Below are positions 47,403 to 55,791 of a stretch of DNA of 64,000 nucleotides, piece by piece. Below the pieces are notes generated by a model that saw nothing but the letters and a program-made list of their open reading frames with translations, did no database searches and had not been told where the DNA came from. The first letter of the stretch is position 1. Each line of letters begins with the position of its first letter. Both the position numbers and the translations under genes were made by a program. Origin of the DNA: Legionella lansingensis (lineage in GTDB: Bacteria > Pseudomonadota > Gammaproteobacteria > Legionellales > Legionellaceae); assembly GCF_900187355.1 (NCBI RefSeq), contig NZ_LT906451.1, forward strand, positions 620,501 to 684,500, given 5' to 3'.

Positions 47403-48158
47403 CTAGATCATAAATGTAATGTACACACTGACTACTACTAGCCAGAATAAGCTGCGAGTCATGATTCGAGACACTGCTTTTCTTAAGGATAGATGCCTAA
47501 CAGCTGCTTCATAATAATAATAGCCAGCGGCCAAACTCACAACGGCACATAAAATTAAGGTCTTAAACGCTGAGTAAATGAGATCATAGATGGTGGTTGC
47601 ACTTGTTATGTGCAGCATAAAATCATAAGTGGTATAGGACAACATGTAGCGGAAAGTGATATAAAAACTTATTAAAATCGTGACAACTGTGTAAGTATAC
47701 AACAGCAAAGACGTGATATTCATTCCAGTGATGATTGGCCAAACATGCTCGAGAATGACTTCCTCAGGATTCTGTCGATACCTTCGTACCCTTGTATTGA
47801 TTAGATGTAAGGCTGCCTGGATACATAAAATAAAACCGAGTAATAAAGGCAATACTTCATGAGTAAGAACATTTTGCGCAGTGGGTAGTACTTTATGGTG
47901 CAAATGAAAAGGACTAAGGAGAATGTAAACGGTTTGCGAAACCGATATACCAAGCAATGCACAAATAAATACGAGCGGAATCACTAGCCGGGCACCGGAA
48001 TAATAGATAATTTCCACCATATTTCCCCAGGCAATGGATAATTCACCAAATAACACATCTTTTAGGCTATGACATAAATGCCCGAAAAAACGAAAAATCA
48101 ACACTAGGGAATAAATAAACTTTATAGTATGTAAACCCAAACGGCGAAAGACATACAT
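47403..48158 (-). CDS. MlaE-like permease of MCE lipid-transport system
   Basis: 251 residues with five to six helices. The MlaE family signature region is recognisable: MVEIIYYSGARLVIPLVFICALLGISVSQ near residues 46-75, then the LLPLLLGFILCIQAALHL segment. It is the first gene of a three-gene unit with the MCE and auxiliary proteins. No MlaF-type ATPase is encoded beside it, so an ATPase must be supplied from elsewhere. Confidence 0.83.
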   Translation of the reverse strand: MYVFRRLGLHTIKFIYSLVLIFRFFGHLCHSLKDVLFGELSIAWGNMVEIIYYSGARLVIPLVFICALLGISVSQTVYILLSPFHLHHKVLPTAQNVLTHEVLPLLLGFILCIQAALHLINTRVRRYRQNPEEVILEHVWPIITGMNITSLLLYTYTVVTILISFYITFRYMLSYTTYDFMLHITSATTIYDLIYSAFKTLILCAVVSLAAGYYYYEAAVRHLSLRKAVSRIMTRSLFWLVVVSVYITFMI

Positions 48159-48329
48159 ATTTTAATCCTTTAACGTGTCATCCCGAGCGATGTCTGTTCA
48201 TCTCAGCTAAGGTCTTATTTTAAAAAATATACTTAAGAGAATAACATGTTGGTTTTTTAATTTATAGCATCGCATTTCTCAGCCAAACCCAGGAGATTCT
48301 TCGCTACACTAGAATAACAGAAAAAATAT

Positions 48330-49535
48330 TCACCATAATTGAATTTGATTGTTAGAGTAATGTGGTTGATACTCTTCAACTGGTCTGCGGAAAGGTCCAA
48401 GGCTGCCTTTTCGTTCTAACTGTACCTCAGGAGTTTGTATTATGTTACCCTCGTCGTTAGAGGGTGCCGAGGAGGTAAGCAAAGACAGAGCTGGTGAGAC
48501 GTCCAGTGCATCGTTATTATCAGTGGTTCTATAGTCTTGTTCTATCTTGCTTAACTCAATTTGCAGTTGCTCTCTTACTCTTGCTTCATTAAACTTGTGC
48601 AATAGACATTTTATTCCAAACACCACTCCAATTGCGACAACTGATCCAACGGTTAGAATTAATGCTGGAGGTAGAAAACACCAGGCAGCCATAATTCCAA
48701 GCAATAGAATTGAAGTAATAAGATTAATGATCAAAGCGTTTCTATGCTTACGAAAACCATACTCATTTCGGGCATAAGTCTGGTGAATGAGTAGCTGAGA
48801 GGATTCGTGTATGGATGGCCGATTTTTATGTTTAGAATAGCTTTGGGTTAAGTCAGTTATTTCTTTGATAACATCAACGGCTGATGCTGCTACAAATAGT
48901 CCAGCTACTAAGGGTGTCATTGGTGTAGCGGCAATCATCCAAAAAATGTAGCCGGTTATATTTAATGAGCTTTTTACTAAAAGAATAAAATTGTCATGGA
49001 TTCTGTTCAATAATGTTCTTTTTGCGTCAACCTGATTTTGATAAAAAATTACAGCGCTGCTTATTACAGTGTATGCTAGCCCTAAGACAGGCAAACCTCG
49101 TGCTGAGGTTAATAATATTCCCAGTGCAGAGAGCACGGGTGCGAAAACCGGTGCAGATAAGATAGATGCCACAAAGAATATGAATGTTCCGCCATATATA
49201 AACAGCGTGAGCTTTCGTATAGCTGTTTTGTTATCAATTAACTTTAAAATATAAGAAATTTGAGGATGTTCTTCACGATTTAATTTCAGAAGCAATTCAT
49301 AAAGAGTAAGGTTTAAATATTTTTCCCAGTTAGAAGGAGGAATATTTAAACGGTTTAATAAAGCCTTAACCTTTGCGAGAATTTGGGGATCTGAATGAAT
49401 GCGAGTGCCATGATAATTCGTCTTTAATTCATCGAGGCGATAATTATAATAGCGCAAGTGTTTCTTAAGGGATTTAGAGTGGGCGCCCTTTAGATACTGT
49501 TCAAAATGATTTAGATCGTCAATTAATCTATGCAA
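48330..49535 (-). CDS. Hypothetical membrane protein, Legionella effector-like
   Basis: 401 residues, not recognised. A helical N-terminal region (1-105) precedes hydrophobic segments near 110-165, 185-225 and 265-310, then a soluble C-terminal tail of about 85 residues ending QIQLW. The only usable start is the TTG at 49535: the next upstream codons lead to a stop, and no ATG occurs near the N-terminus. The ribosome site is weak, so the gene may be poorly expressed or truncated. The left insertion sequence begins 90 bp upstream, so its original promoter may have been displaced. Confidence 0.6.
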   Translation of the reverse strand: MHRLIDDLNHFEQYLKGAHSKSLKKHLRYYNYRLDELKTNYHGTRIHSDPQILAKVKALLNRLNIPPSNWEKYLNLTLYELLLKLNREEHPQISYILKLIDNKTAIRKLTLFIYGGTFIFFVASILSAPVFAPVLSALGILLTSARGLPVLGLAYTVISSAVIFYQNQVDAKRTLLNRIHDNFILLVKSSLNITGYIFWMIAATPMTPLVAGLFVAASAVDVIKEITDLTQSYSKHKNRPSIHESSQLLIHQTYARNEYGFRKHRNALIINLITSILLLGIMAAWCFLPPALILTVGSVVAIGVVFGIKCLLHKFNEARVREQLQIELSKIEQDYRTTDNNDALDVSPALSLLTSSAPSNDEGNIIQTPEVQLERKGSLGPFRRPVEEYQPHYSNNQIQLW

Positions 49536-49600
49536 TGAGATAAGTCAATTAATAATTTTATGGGATTATAAAAGATTAAGCTTAATGAATTATTAACATT

Positions 49601-49626
49601 CGATCTTCAAGTTCTTCCACCGAATT
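49601..49626. repeat. Truncated family D palindrome at the IS junction
   Basis: CGATCTTCAAGTT followed by ACCGAATT matches the left half of family D (compare 45895-45928), and the match stops where the insertion sequence begins. Confidence 0.75.
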
Positions 49627-51193
49627 GCCTCAAATTATCTGTTGCCGAAGGATGACGTAAATAAGTCCATAAATTGCTTCGTTGCCTCAATATGGCTGTT
49701 GCCGAGCGAGAGGAACAGAAATGGGGCAAGTGAATATGGATTTGTATCTAAAAATACAGCGTATCCGCTATCAACGAGGCAATAGAGCGTTAAAAAAACG
49801 CATTCTGGATGAATTTTGCGAGACGCATCATTATCATCGCAAAGCAGCAGCTCGTTTATTAAGACAGTTACCCATTTCTGATAAAAGTCCGAAGAAAGTT
49901 GGAAAAAAGAAGACCTATGACCCATCCATATTGCTGGAGCCTTTAAAAAAGATATGGCTTGGCACGGATCAGATGTGTGGTAAACGATTAAAGAGAGCTC
50001 TTCCCTTATGGTTACCTCATTATCAAAATCATTATGAGCCTTTAGCGGCGGAGATATCCTCTCAACTGCTAACCATGAGCGCTGCTACAATTGATCGCTT
50101 ACTCAAGCCTGTTAAAACTCGCTATGGAAAAGGCTTAAGTGGAACAAAGCCTGGAAGTATTCTCAGGAATCAAATTCCAGTCAATACGAATCAGTGGAAT
50201 ACTAACGAAGTGGGTTTTATGGAGGCCGACAGCGTTGCGCATTGTGGAGCATCACTAGCCGGTGATTTTGTTTGGTCTATTACGCTGACGGATATTTTCA
50301 GTGGCTGGACAGAAATGCGGGCCACTTGGAATAAAGGAGCTCATGGTGTCTTGGGGGGTATTCAAGACATAGAAAAAAATTTACCTTTTGAAATCAAAGG
50401 GTTTGATTGTGATAACGGCTCAGAGTTTCTCAATTGGCATCTCATTCATTATTTTACTGAGCGGGACCCACAAAAAGCGGTTCAATTTACTCGCTCTCGT
50501 CCTTATAAAAAAGACGATAATGCACATGTTGAACAAAAGAACTGGACTCATGTGCGTCAACTGTTTGGTTATCATCGTTTTGGTAATCCAAAGCTCGTTG
50601 AGCTTATGAATGACTTATATTCTAACGAAGTCTCCTTGTTATTTAATTTTTTCTATCCTTGCATTAAGCTCATTGACAAAGTACGAATTCAATCCCGTGT
50701 AATCAAAAAATATGATCAACCCCAAACGCCCTATCAGCGACTGATGACGTCGAATGGTCTTACTCTCGCTCAGAAAACAAAATTACAAGAGACCTTTAAT
50801 ACACTCGACCCGTTTGACTTGCAAAAAAAGATTCAAAAAAAGCTAAAATTAATATTTAGATTAGTGAATATTCAACATGTAAAACAAAGAAAGGCTCTTT
50901 AATGAAAGTCTTATTCAATATTGTAAAAAGACAGGAACATAAAGCCTGTGGATATGATGGACGAGTCCTTCGGACCAGCCTGTGCCCTATGGGACGTGTG
51001 GACAAAACTATGAATAACAAAAAGACGTTATTCACAGTTATTGCCCACACTCACAGGCTTCTCGCCCACACACCCACCAGGCTCAATAGCAATTATTTTT
51101 TAATCGCAACAAAACCTCTCAAAAGCAACACCTATTCTGAGGCAACGACTCAGTATATTTTTTGTCCTTCGGCAACAGGTTCTATTGAGGCAA
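49625..51193 (+). mobile_element. Insertion sequence copy 1 (1569 bp, DDE transposase)
   Basis: The ends TTGCCTCAA and TTGAGGCAA are inverted repeats, each followed inward by CTGTTGCCGAAGGA. Each end carries the TTGCCTCA...TGTTGCC module twice. An inverted second copy occupies 60693-62261. Identity between copies extends from CGAA (49621) to CAGGT (51198). By eye I find only two base differences (50480 and 51009), so the duplication is recent. No target-site duplication is evident. Confidence 0.9.
49721..50902 (+). CDS. DDE (rve-fold) transposase
   Basis: 393 residues from the ATG at 49721, which follows GAGAGGAA; the longer frame from a TTG at 49682 begins inside the terminal repeat and is rejected. 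A helix-turn-helix-like N-terminus is followed by an integrase-core domain: the first Asp in FMEADSVAHCG, the second in FDCDNGSEF, and Glu in AHVEQKNW. It resembles ISNCY/IS481-type transposases; the exact family needs a database search. Confidence 0.88.
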   Translation: MGQVNMDLYLKIQRIRYQRGNRALKKRILDEFCETHHYHRKAAARLLRQLPISDKSPKKVGKKKTYDPSILLEPLKKIWLGTDQMCGKRLKRALPLWLPHYQNHYEPLAAEISSQLLTMSAATIDRLLKPVKTRYGKGLSGTKPGSILRNQIPVNTNQWNTNEVGFMEADSVAHCGASLAGDFVWSITLTDIFSGWTEMRATWNKGAHGVLGGIQDIEKNLPFEIKGFDCDNGSEFLNWHLIHYFTERDPQKAVQFTRSRPYKKDDNAHVEQKNWTHVRQLFGYHRFGNPKLVELMNDLYSNEVSLLFNFFYPCIKLIDKVRIQSRVIKKYDQPQTPYQRLMTSNGLTLAQKTKLQETFNTLDPFDLQKKIQKKLKLIFRLVNIQHVKQRKAL

Positions 51194-51211
51194 CAGGTGG
51201 GAGGGGGTCAC

Positions 51212-51238
51212 CCGGTTGTCGCAAACGCGCCAACCAGG
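51212..51238. repeat. Family E repeat copy
   Basis: CCGGTTGTCGCAAACGCGCC followed by AACCAGG is the reverse complement of the pattern at 54323-54350. It lies between the end of IS copy 1 and the IS110-like element. Confidence 0.6.
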
Positions 51239-51271
51239 CTTGTATCTTTAAAAAGTAGGCAGAAATGCTTA

Positions 51272-51430
51272 ATCTCAAGGGCACTTGAGATGGGAGAAGA
51301 GATCTTGTAACCAGGCAAGGCATAAAGCCTGAGGTGTAGATTAGGACCTTCTCCCCGCTTATCAATCGACCGAACAGTATCTTAGGCCGCTCCATCAAAG
51401 TAAGCCTGTATTCGCAAGCTTGGTCAATGA
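51272..51430 (+). ncRNA. Candidate bridge RNA of the IS110-family element
   Basis: Three consecutive hairpins can be drawn: ATCTCAAG-ggca-CTTGAGAT (51272-51291), GGGAGAAG with CTTCTCCC (51292-51355) closing a large internal loop, and ATCA..GACC with GGTC..TGAT (51361-51430) closing another loop. IS110 elements are known to encode a bridge RNA with a 5' hairpin and two binding loops in the non-coding end before the recombinase. The architecture fits, but guide-to-target pairing was not tested. Confidence 0.4.
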
Positions 51431-51473
51431 TAAATATAACCTCAAGTATTTTTTACAGCCATTGGAGATTAGC

Positions 51474-52437
51474 ATGAGTGCATATGAATTTGTAGGTGTT
51501 GATATTGCTAAGGATAAATTTGATAGTGCCCTGGAAATCAATAATCGCATGCAAGCATGCTGTTTTTTCTAATAACGAACAGGGATACAAAGCTTTCCTC
51601 AAATGGCTTGAGCAATACACGATATCTCCTTGGGTCTGTATGGAAGCGACTGGCCATTACAGTGAGGGACTGGCTGATTTCTTAGCTGAGAAAGGAATTC
51701 GTGTCAGTGTGGTTAATCCCTTTCAAATCAAGAGCTTTGCTAAAGCCTCCTTGGCACGCAATAAAAATGATAGGATTGATGCCAAAATCATTGCACAATT
51801 TGGTCAACGTATGGAACCACGCATTTATCAATCCAACTCTGCTGAGCAAAAAGAAATAAGAGAGTTAACCAAAGTCTTGGATATGCTGAAAGCTCAGGTT
51901 ATTCAGTTAACCAATCAACTGCATAGCATTAGAGGTCATGCGGCACAGAAAAGCTTAAAGAAAATGATTGAGAAGCTTGAGCAAGAAATAAAGCGTATTC
52001 AACAACAAATTGATGAACTCATTAACAATAATCAGCAGCTTAAAGAAAAATTCGAATTGTTACTTTCCATTAAGGGAATAGGCAAACTCACCGCCTATCA
52101 TGTGCTGGCTCGAATACCTGACATCCAGTGCTTTCAAACAGCTAAACAATTCGCTGCTTATATGGGCATTACGCCAAAACAACAGCAATCCGGATCTCTT
52201 ATTGGCAAAACGACCATCTCAAGACTTGGAGATAGTCGATTAAGAAAAGCTCTTTATATGGCTGCTTTAGTTGCCAAACGTTACAACAAGTCTCTTCTGC
52301 CTTTTATCAATAAACTGCAAACTAAAGGCAAAACACCGAAAACAATCATTTGTGCCGTGATGCGTAAATTAGCTCACATCATTTTCGGTGTCTTAAAGAA
52401 TAAACAACCTTTTAATGAAAATGTTGCTTGCTTTTAA
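51474..52437 (+). pseudogene. IS110-family transposase, frameshifted
   Basis: The true start is the ATG at 51474, reading MSAYEFVGVDIAKDKFDSAL, which holds the first acidic residue of the RuvC-like DEDD domain. That frame stops at 51570-51572. The rest (ARNKNDRIDAKIIAQ, then SIKGIGKLTAYHVLARIP and the C-terminal QQSGSLIGKTTISRLGDSRLRKALY domain) continues in the +1 frame to 52437. The break coincides with GCATGC-AA-GCATGC at 51547-51560; removing ATGC at 51549-51552 restores one frame reading NNRKHAVFSN. This is therefore a 4-bp insertion, and the enzyme is probably dead. Confidence 0.85.
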
Positions 52438-52552
52438 AGACAGTATCTACACTTGCTTAAATGCCCCTCATCCTCCAACACGTTATGTTTATGGCAAATC
52501 AATGTGATTGCGAGTGGAGTTTGTTTATTAATGGATTAGGATTTCAGGAGGA

Positions 52553-53851
52553 ATGATGACAACCAATATTTATACGGAAGCCTTATCTCGACTTGATATG
52601 GCTTTTTCTTATGCTGAAATTGATCCGGAAGTCGTAGAAAAATTAAAACACTCTAAACTTTGCATGAAAGTTTCTGTTCCTGTTCGCATGGACGATGGAA
52701 GCTTAAAAATATTTAATGGCTTTCGAGTACACTACAATGACTTACGTGGCCCAACAAAAGGAGGGGTTCGTTTTCACCCTTCGGTGAATATGGGAGAGAT
52801 GGAAGCATTTGCTTTTTTGATGACAATGAAGTGTGCTGTGGTAGGAATTCCTTTTGGTGGAGCTAAAGGTGGTATTAGTATAGATCCCAAAGAATTGTCT
52901 CCCATGGAGTTAGAGCGGTTAAGCCGAAATTATATTGATCTTATTGCCGATTATATTGGTCCAGAAAAAGATATCCTTGCGCCGGATCTTTATACTAATC
53001 CTATGATTATGAGTTGGATGCTGGATCAATATTCTAATATCGTTCGCCATGCTTCCCCTGCTGTTATCACTGGTAAGCCTATTCCATTGGGCGGAAGCCA
53101 GGGGCGAGAAGGTGCTACAGGGCGCGGTGCTTATTATTGTATTAAAGAACTTGAGAAAGAACGCGGATGGAACGTAGAAAAAACACGTGTCGCGATCCAA
53201 GGTTTTGGAAATGTGGCTCAATCGGTTGCTGAATTGCTACATCAAGACGGATATAAAATTGTGGCTGTGAGTGATTCAAAAGGTGGTATCTTTCAAGAAG
53301 AAAGGTTAGATATACCCAAAATAATTCAAGCTAAAAAAAGTGCTAAATCAGTTACCGAAGTTTATTGCAAGGAATCAGTTTGCGAAATAATGAATGCAAA
53401 GCAAATTTCTAAGGAAAAATTACTCGAGCTCGATGTAGATATTTTAATTCCTGCAGCAATTGAAAACCAAATTACCAAAGAAAATGTAACAAAGATAAAA
53501 GCATCTGTTATTGTCGAGCTTGCACATAGCCCCACTACGGTTGATGCTGATAAGATTCTCAATAAAAAAGGTACTTTAATTGTGCCAGATATTTTGGCGA
53601 ATGTAGGTGGCGTCACTGTCAGCTATTTTGAATGGGTTCAGAATAAATACGGTTATTATTGGAGTTTAAAAAAAGTTCATAAAGAATTGCATGAGAAAAT
53701 ATCTCAAGAATTCAAAAACATTTGTCATTTAAAGGATAAGTATAAAACGGATATGCGAACGGCAACTTATATTCATGCTTTAAATCGATATTGCGATGCT
53801 GCTACTTCTCAAGGGACATACTCTTATTTTTCTAATAAGAAAAAAAAGTAG
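52553..53851 (+). CDS. Glutamate/leucine-type dehydrogenase (Glu/Leu/Phe/Val family)
   Basis: Oxidative deamination of an amino acid, most likely glutamate. It has 432 residues. The N-terminal substrate domain has KGGVRFHPSVNMGEMEA and the catalytic Lys in GIPFGGAKGGI. The Rossmann domain has VAIQGFGNVAQSVAE. The length and the NADP-unlike start suggest the short hexameric GdhA/RocG type. A GGAGGA site precedes tandem ATGs at 52553 and 52556. It lies inside the IS-bracketed segment and could be an acquired extra copy. Confidence 0.92.
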   Translation: MMTTNIYTEALSRLDMAFSYAEIDPEVVEKLKHSKLCMKVSVPVRMDDGSLKIFNGFRVHYNDLRGPTKGGVRFHPSVNMGEMEAFAFLMTMKCAVVGIPFGGAKGGISIDPKELSPMELERLSRNYIDLIADYIGPEKDILAPDLYTNPMIMSWMLDQYSNIVRHASPAVITGKPIPLGGSQGREGATGRGAYYCIKELEKERGWNVEKTRVAIQGFGNVAQSVAELLHQDGYKIVAVSDSKGGIFQEERLDIPKIIQAKKSAKSVTEVYCKESVCEIMNAKQISKEKLLELDVDILIPAAIENQITKENVTKIKASVIVELAHSPTTVDADKILNKKGTLIVPDILANVGGVTVSYFEWVQNKYGYYWSLKKVHKELHEKISQEFKNICHLKDKYKTDMRTATYIHALNRYCDAATSQGTYSYFSNKKKK

Positions 53852-53973
53852 CAGCAAGCGTGGTCTGGTTGCAAGCAACTGTCTCTTATGCACTAATGAG
53901 CAGCAGAGTACTCGCTCCCAGAAAATCATGCTAATATCAATTTTGGACTAACATATGAAAAGGATATTCAACT

Positions 53974-54282
53974 ATGCGTAAGCATTCTATCATTATCGCT
54001 TCTTTCACTTTATTTTTAACTCAAGCCTCATTCGCCGGCACTTTTGACACCGATGATTTATCCAACAAACAATGCGATGCTATTGCAGATGCTTGCAGAA
54101 GTGCAGGTTACACTGATGAAGGTATTGGTGATAAATCGTTCTGGTTTGCTTGTATGAAACCTGTATTATATGGAAAAACTGTAAACAGTGTATCAATTGC
54201 TACAAAAGATGTTAAGGAATGTCGCAAAGCTAAAATTGCTAAACTGAAAAAAGAGTTAAAAGAATTACAATCTATAGAATAA
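53974..54282 (+). CDS. Small secreted cysteine-containing protein
   Basis: 102 residues: a signal peptide MRKHSIIIASFTLFLTQASFA with a good cleavage site, then a small domain with four cysteines (CDAIADAC, one in FWFACMKP, one in VKECRKAK), enough for two disulfides, and a Lys/Glu-rich helical end. No named family recognised. Confidence 0.75.
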   Translation: MRKHSIIIASFTLFLTQASFAGTFDTDDLSNKQCDAIADACRSAGYTDEGIGDKSFWFACMKPVLYGKTVNSVSIATKDVKECRKAKIAKLKKELKELQSIE

Positions 54283-54322
54283 TTTTTATTTCTCGAGAAA
54301 TAATGAAAAAATTAAAAAAATG

Positions 54323-54350
54323 TAGCCTGGTTGACGCGTTAGCGACAATC
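54323..54350. repeat. Family E repeat copy
   Basis: TAGCCTGGTTGACGCGTTAG then CGACAATC, related to 42843-42872 and, in opposite orientation, 51212-51238. Confidence 0.6.
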
Positions 54351-54454
54351 AGATTTAAGTAAATTCAAAACTCAAAGCCTTCTTTCAATGCATGAATCAT
54401 ATATCCAACTTCTGCCTAAGAAAATGGCCCTTTAGTCAATCCCGGGCGACTTGA

Positions 54455-54838
54455 TTATTCTTCAAGTACCGACAATATATTTCCTGCTGGATCCTTAAAC
54501 CAAGCAATATTGGGTTCTTTTTTAGATCGGCTTCTGAAAATCCCTTTTTGATCAGTTTGCAATTCCCCAGTATATTGTTCAAATTTAATCCCTTTATCTG
54601 TCAGTGCGTCTACAGCCTTATCAATGTTGTCCACTGGAAAGTTTAAAATGGTAAAAGTAGCCGGTTGATGATCTTGTTTTTGATATATAAAAATGTCAGC
54701 GCCAGTCGCCAGGTGTAATATCAATCCCATTTTATCTTCTTCAGTTACATTCAAGCCTAAAGTGTCAGCATAAAATGACTTGGCTTTTTCGAGATCGTTC
54801 ACTGAAAATCCACTAAACGCTTTTGATTGTTTTAACAT
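54455..54838 (-). CDS. VOC (glyoxalase/bleomycin-resistance fold) protein
   Basis: 127 residues. [20 protein letters not shown] begins the first beta-alpha-beta-beta-beta unit and [16 protein letters not shown] ends the second, as in the vicinal-oxygen-chelate superfamily. The metal ligands are only partly recognisable (Glu at the end of the second unit). The ATG at 54838 lies behind AGGAG and is preferred over 54859. The substrate is unknown. Confidence 0.85.
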   Translation of the reverse strand: MLKQSKAFSGFSVNDLEKAKSFYADTLGLNVTEEDKMGLILHLATGADIFIYQKQDHQPATFTILNFPVDNIDKAVDALTDKGIKFEQYTGELQTDQKGIFRSRSKKEPNIAWFKDPAGNILSVLEE

Positions 54839-54925
54839 TTCTACTCCTGTATTTTTCATTAATAATTTTAAGTAGTATATCTTAGGGAACGTTCCTAAAT
54901 AAATTGAATTGAAAAGGATGAAGCA

Positions 54926-55777
54926 TTGACTGGAATATTCATTGCGGCTGGATTCGCACTTGTTTTGTTTTTCCTGGAAAGAATGTTTCCCCTCAGGAAG
55001 CGCAAAAGAGACACGTTTTCCCGTCTGACTGTCAATATTGCAGTTTCTATTACTACCTTTACAGTTGCCTTTCTGCTTATACGCCCAACGACGAGCTTTT
55101 TTCTCGGTTGGACCGCCAGGACATCGTTCGGACTAATACAGTGGTTTAGACTCACGGGTCTTTGGGAAGCTTTGACCGGTTTTTTTCTGTTAGATCTTAG
55201 CTTCTACTATTGGCATATTGCCAACCACAAGATTCCGTTCCTTTGGCGTTTTCACAACGCACATCATATCGATCCTGATCTTGATGTTTCCACAGGGTTC
55301 CGGTTTCACCCAGGAGAAGTGGCGCTTTCCACTGTCTTTCGAGCTATTCAGGTAGCGCTCATTGGCGTATCGGCGGGTACTTTTGTGATATATGAAGTCA
55401 TATTTCAGATTGGCACTTTTTTTCATCATTCGAACCTGCGTTTTCCGTTGCGTTTGGAACGAGCACTCAACCTTATTTTCGTGACGCCAAGGATGCATGG
55501 CATTCATCACTCTAATTTCAGGAGAGAGACGGATTCGAACTACTCCGTTGTTTTTTCGGTTTGGGACAGGTTGCACCGAACGATCGGCTTAGGAGTCTCC
55601 CAGGAAGAAATCGATATCGGTGTTCCTGGATATGCGAGGGAAAAGGATAATTACTTAAAACAAGTGATGATATTACCGTTTATCCACCAACGGGAATACT
55701 GGAAGGATGAGTCAGGTCATAAGCGATTATCCCGGAGTGAAGAGATGCGGCGACGGGCCCAGTGGCTGGTGGAATAA
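54926..55777 (+). CDS. Sterol desaturase/fatty-acid hydroxylase family protein
   Basis: 283 residues with several N-terminal helices and the three His boxes of membrane di-iron hydroxylases: [14 protein letters not shown], and MHGIHHSN, plus FHHSNLR. The start is a TTG at 54926: an in-frame stop lies two codons upstream and no nearby ATG is in frame; AAAAGGAT provides a ribosome site. The second half is visibly richer in G and C than its neighbours, suggesting separate acquisition. The substrate (lipid) is unknown. It converges on metH. Confidence 0.87.
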   Translation: MTGIFIAAGFALVLFFLERMFPLRKRKRDTFSRLTVNIAVSITTFTVAFLLIRPTTSFFLGWTARTSFGLIQWFRLTGLWEALTGFFLLDLSFYYWHIANHKIPFLWRFHNAHHIDPDLDVSTGFRFHPGEVALSTVFRAIQVALIGVSAGTFVIYEVIFQIGTFFHHSNLRFPLRLERALNLIFVTPRMHGIHHSNFRRETDSNYSVVFSVWDRLHRTIGLGVSQEEIDIGVPGYAREKDNYLKQVMILPFIHQREYWKDESGHKRLSRSEEMRRRAQWLVE

Positions 55778-55791
55778 CTGGGTCTGCTGAA

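Larger units (their letters stand above)
51244..52448 (+). mobile_element. IS110-family element, inactivated
   Basis: Contains a structured non-coding left region and one frameshifted IS110-type transposase, but no long terminal inverted repeats, as is usual for this family. The 9-mer ACAGTATCT occurs at 51374 and 52440, near the two sides of the coding region, and might be part of a core/end sequence. The exact ends are uncertain. Confidence 0.65.

Noticed and set aside
50940-50990. Hammerhead-ribozyme-like core (GAGTCC-TTC-GGAC after ATGATGGAC)
   Set aside because: The conserved CUGAUGA and GAAAC core strands are not both present; only the stem II-like hairpin matches.
50902-51258. Open frame overlapping the transposase stop (TAATG), shared by both IS copies
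   Set aside because: The two copies differ in their C-termini because the frame runs out of the IS into flanking DNA; codon use and content look non-coding, and the region is better explained by repeats and hairpins.
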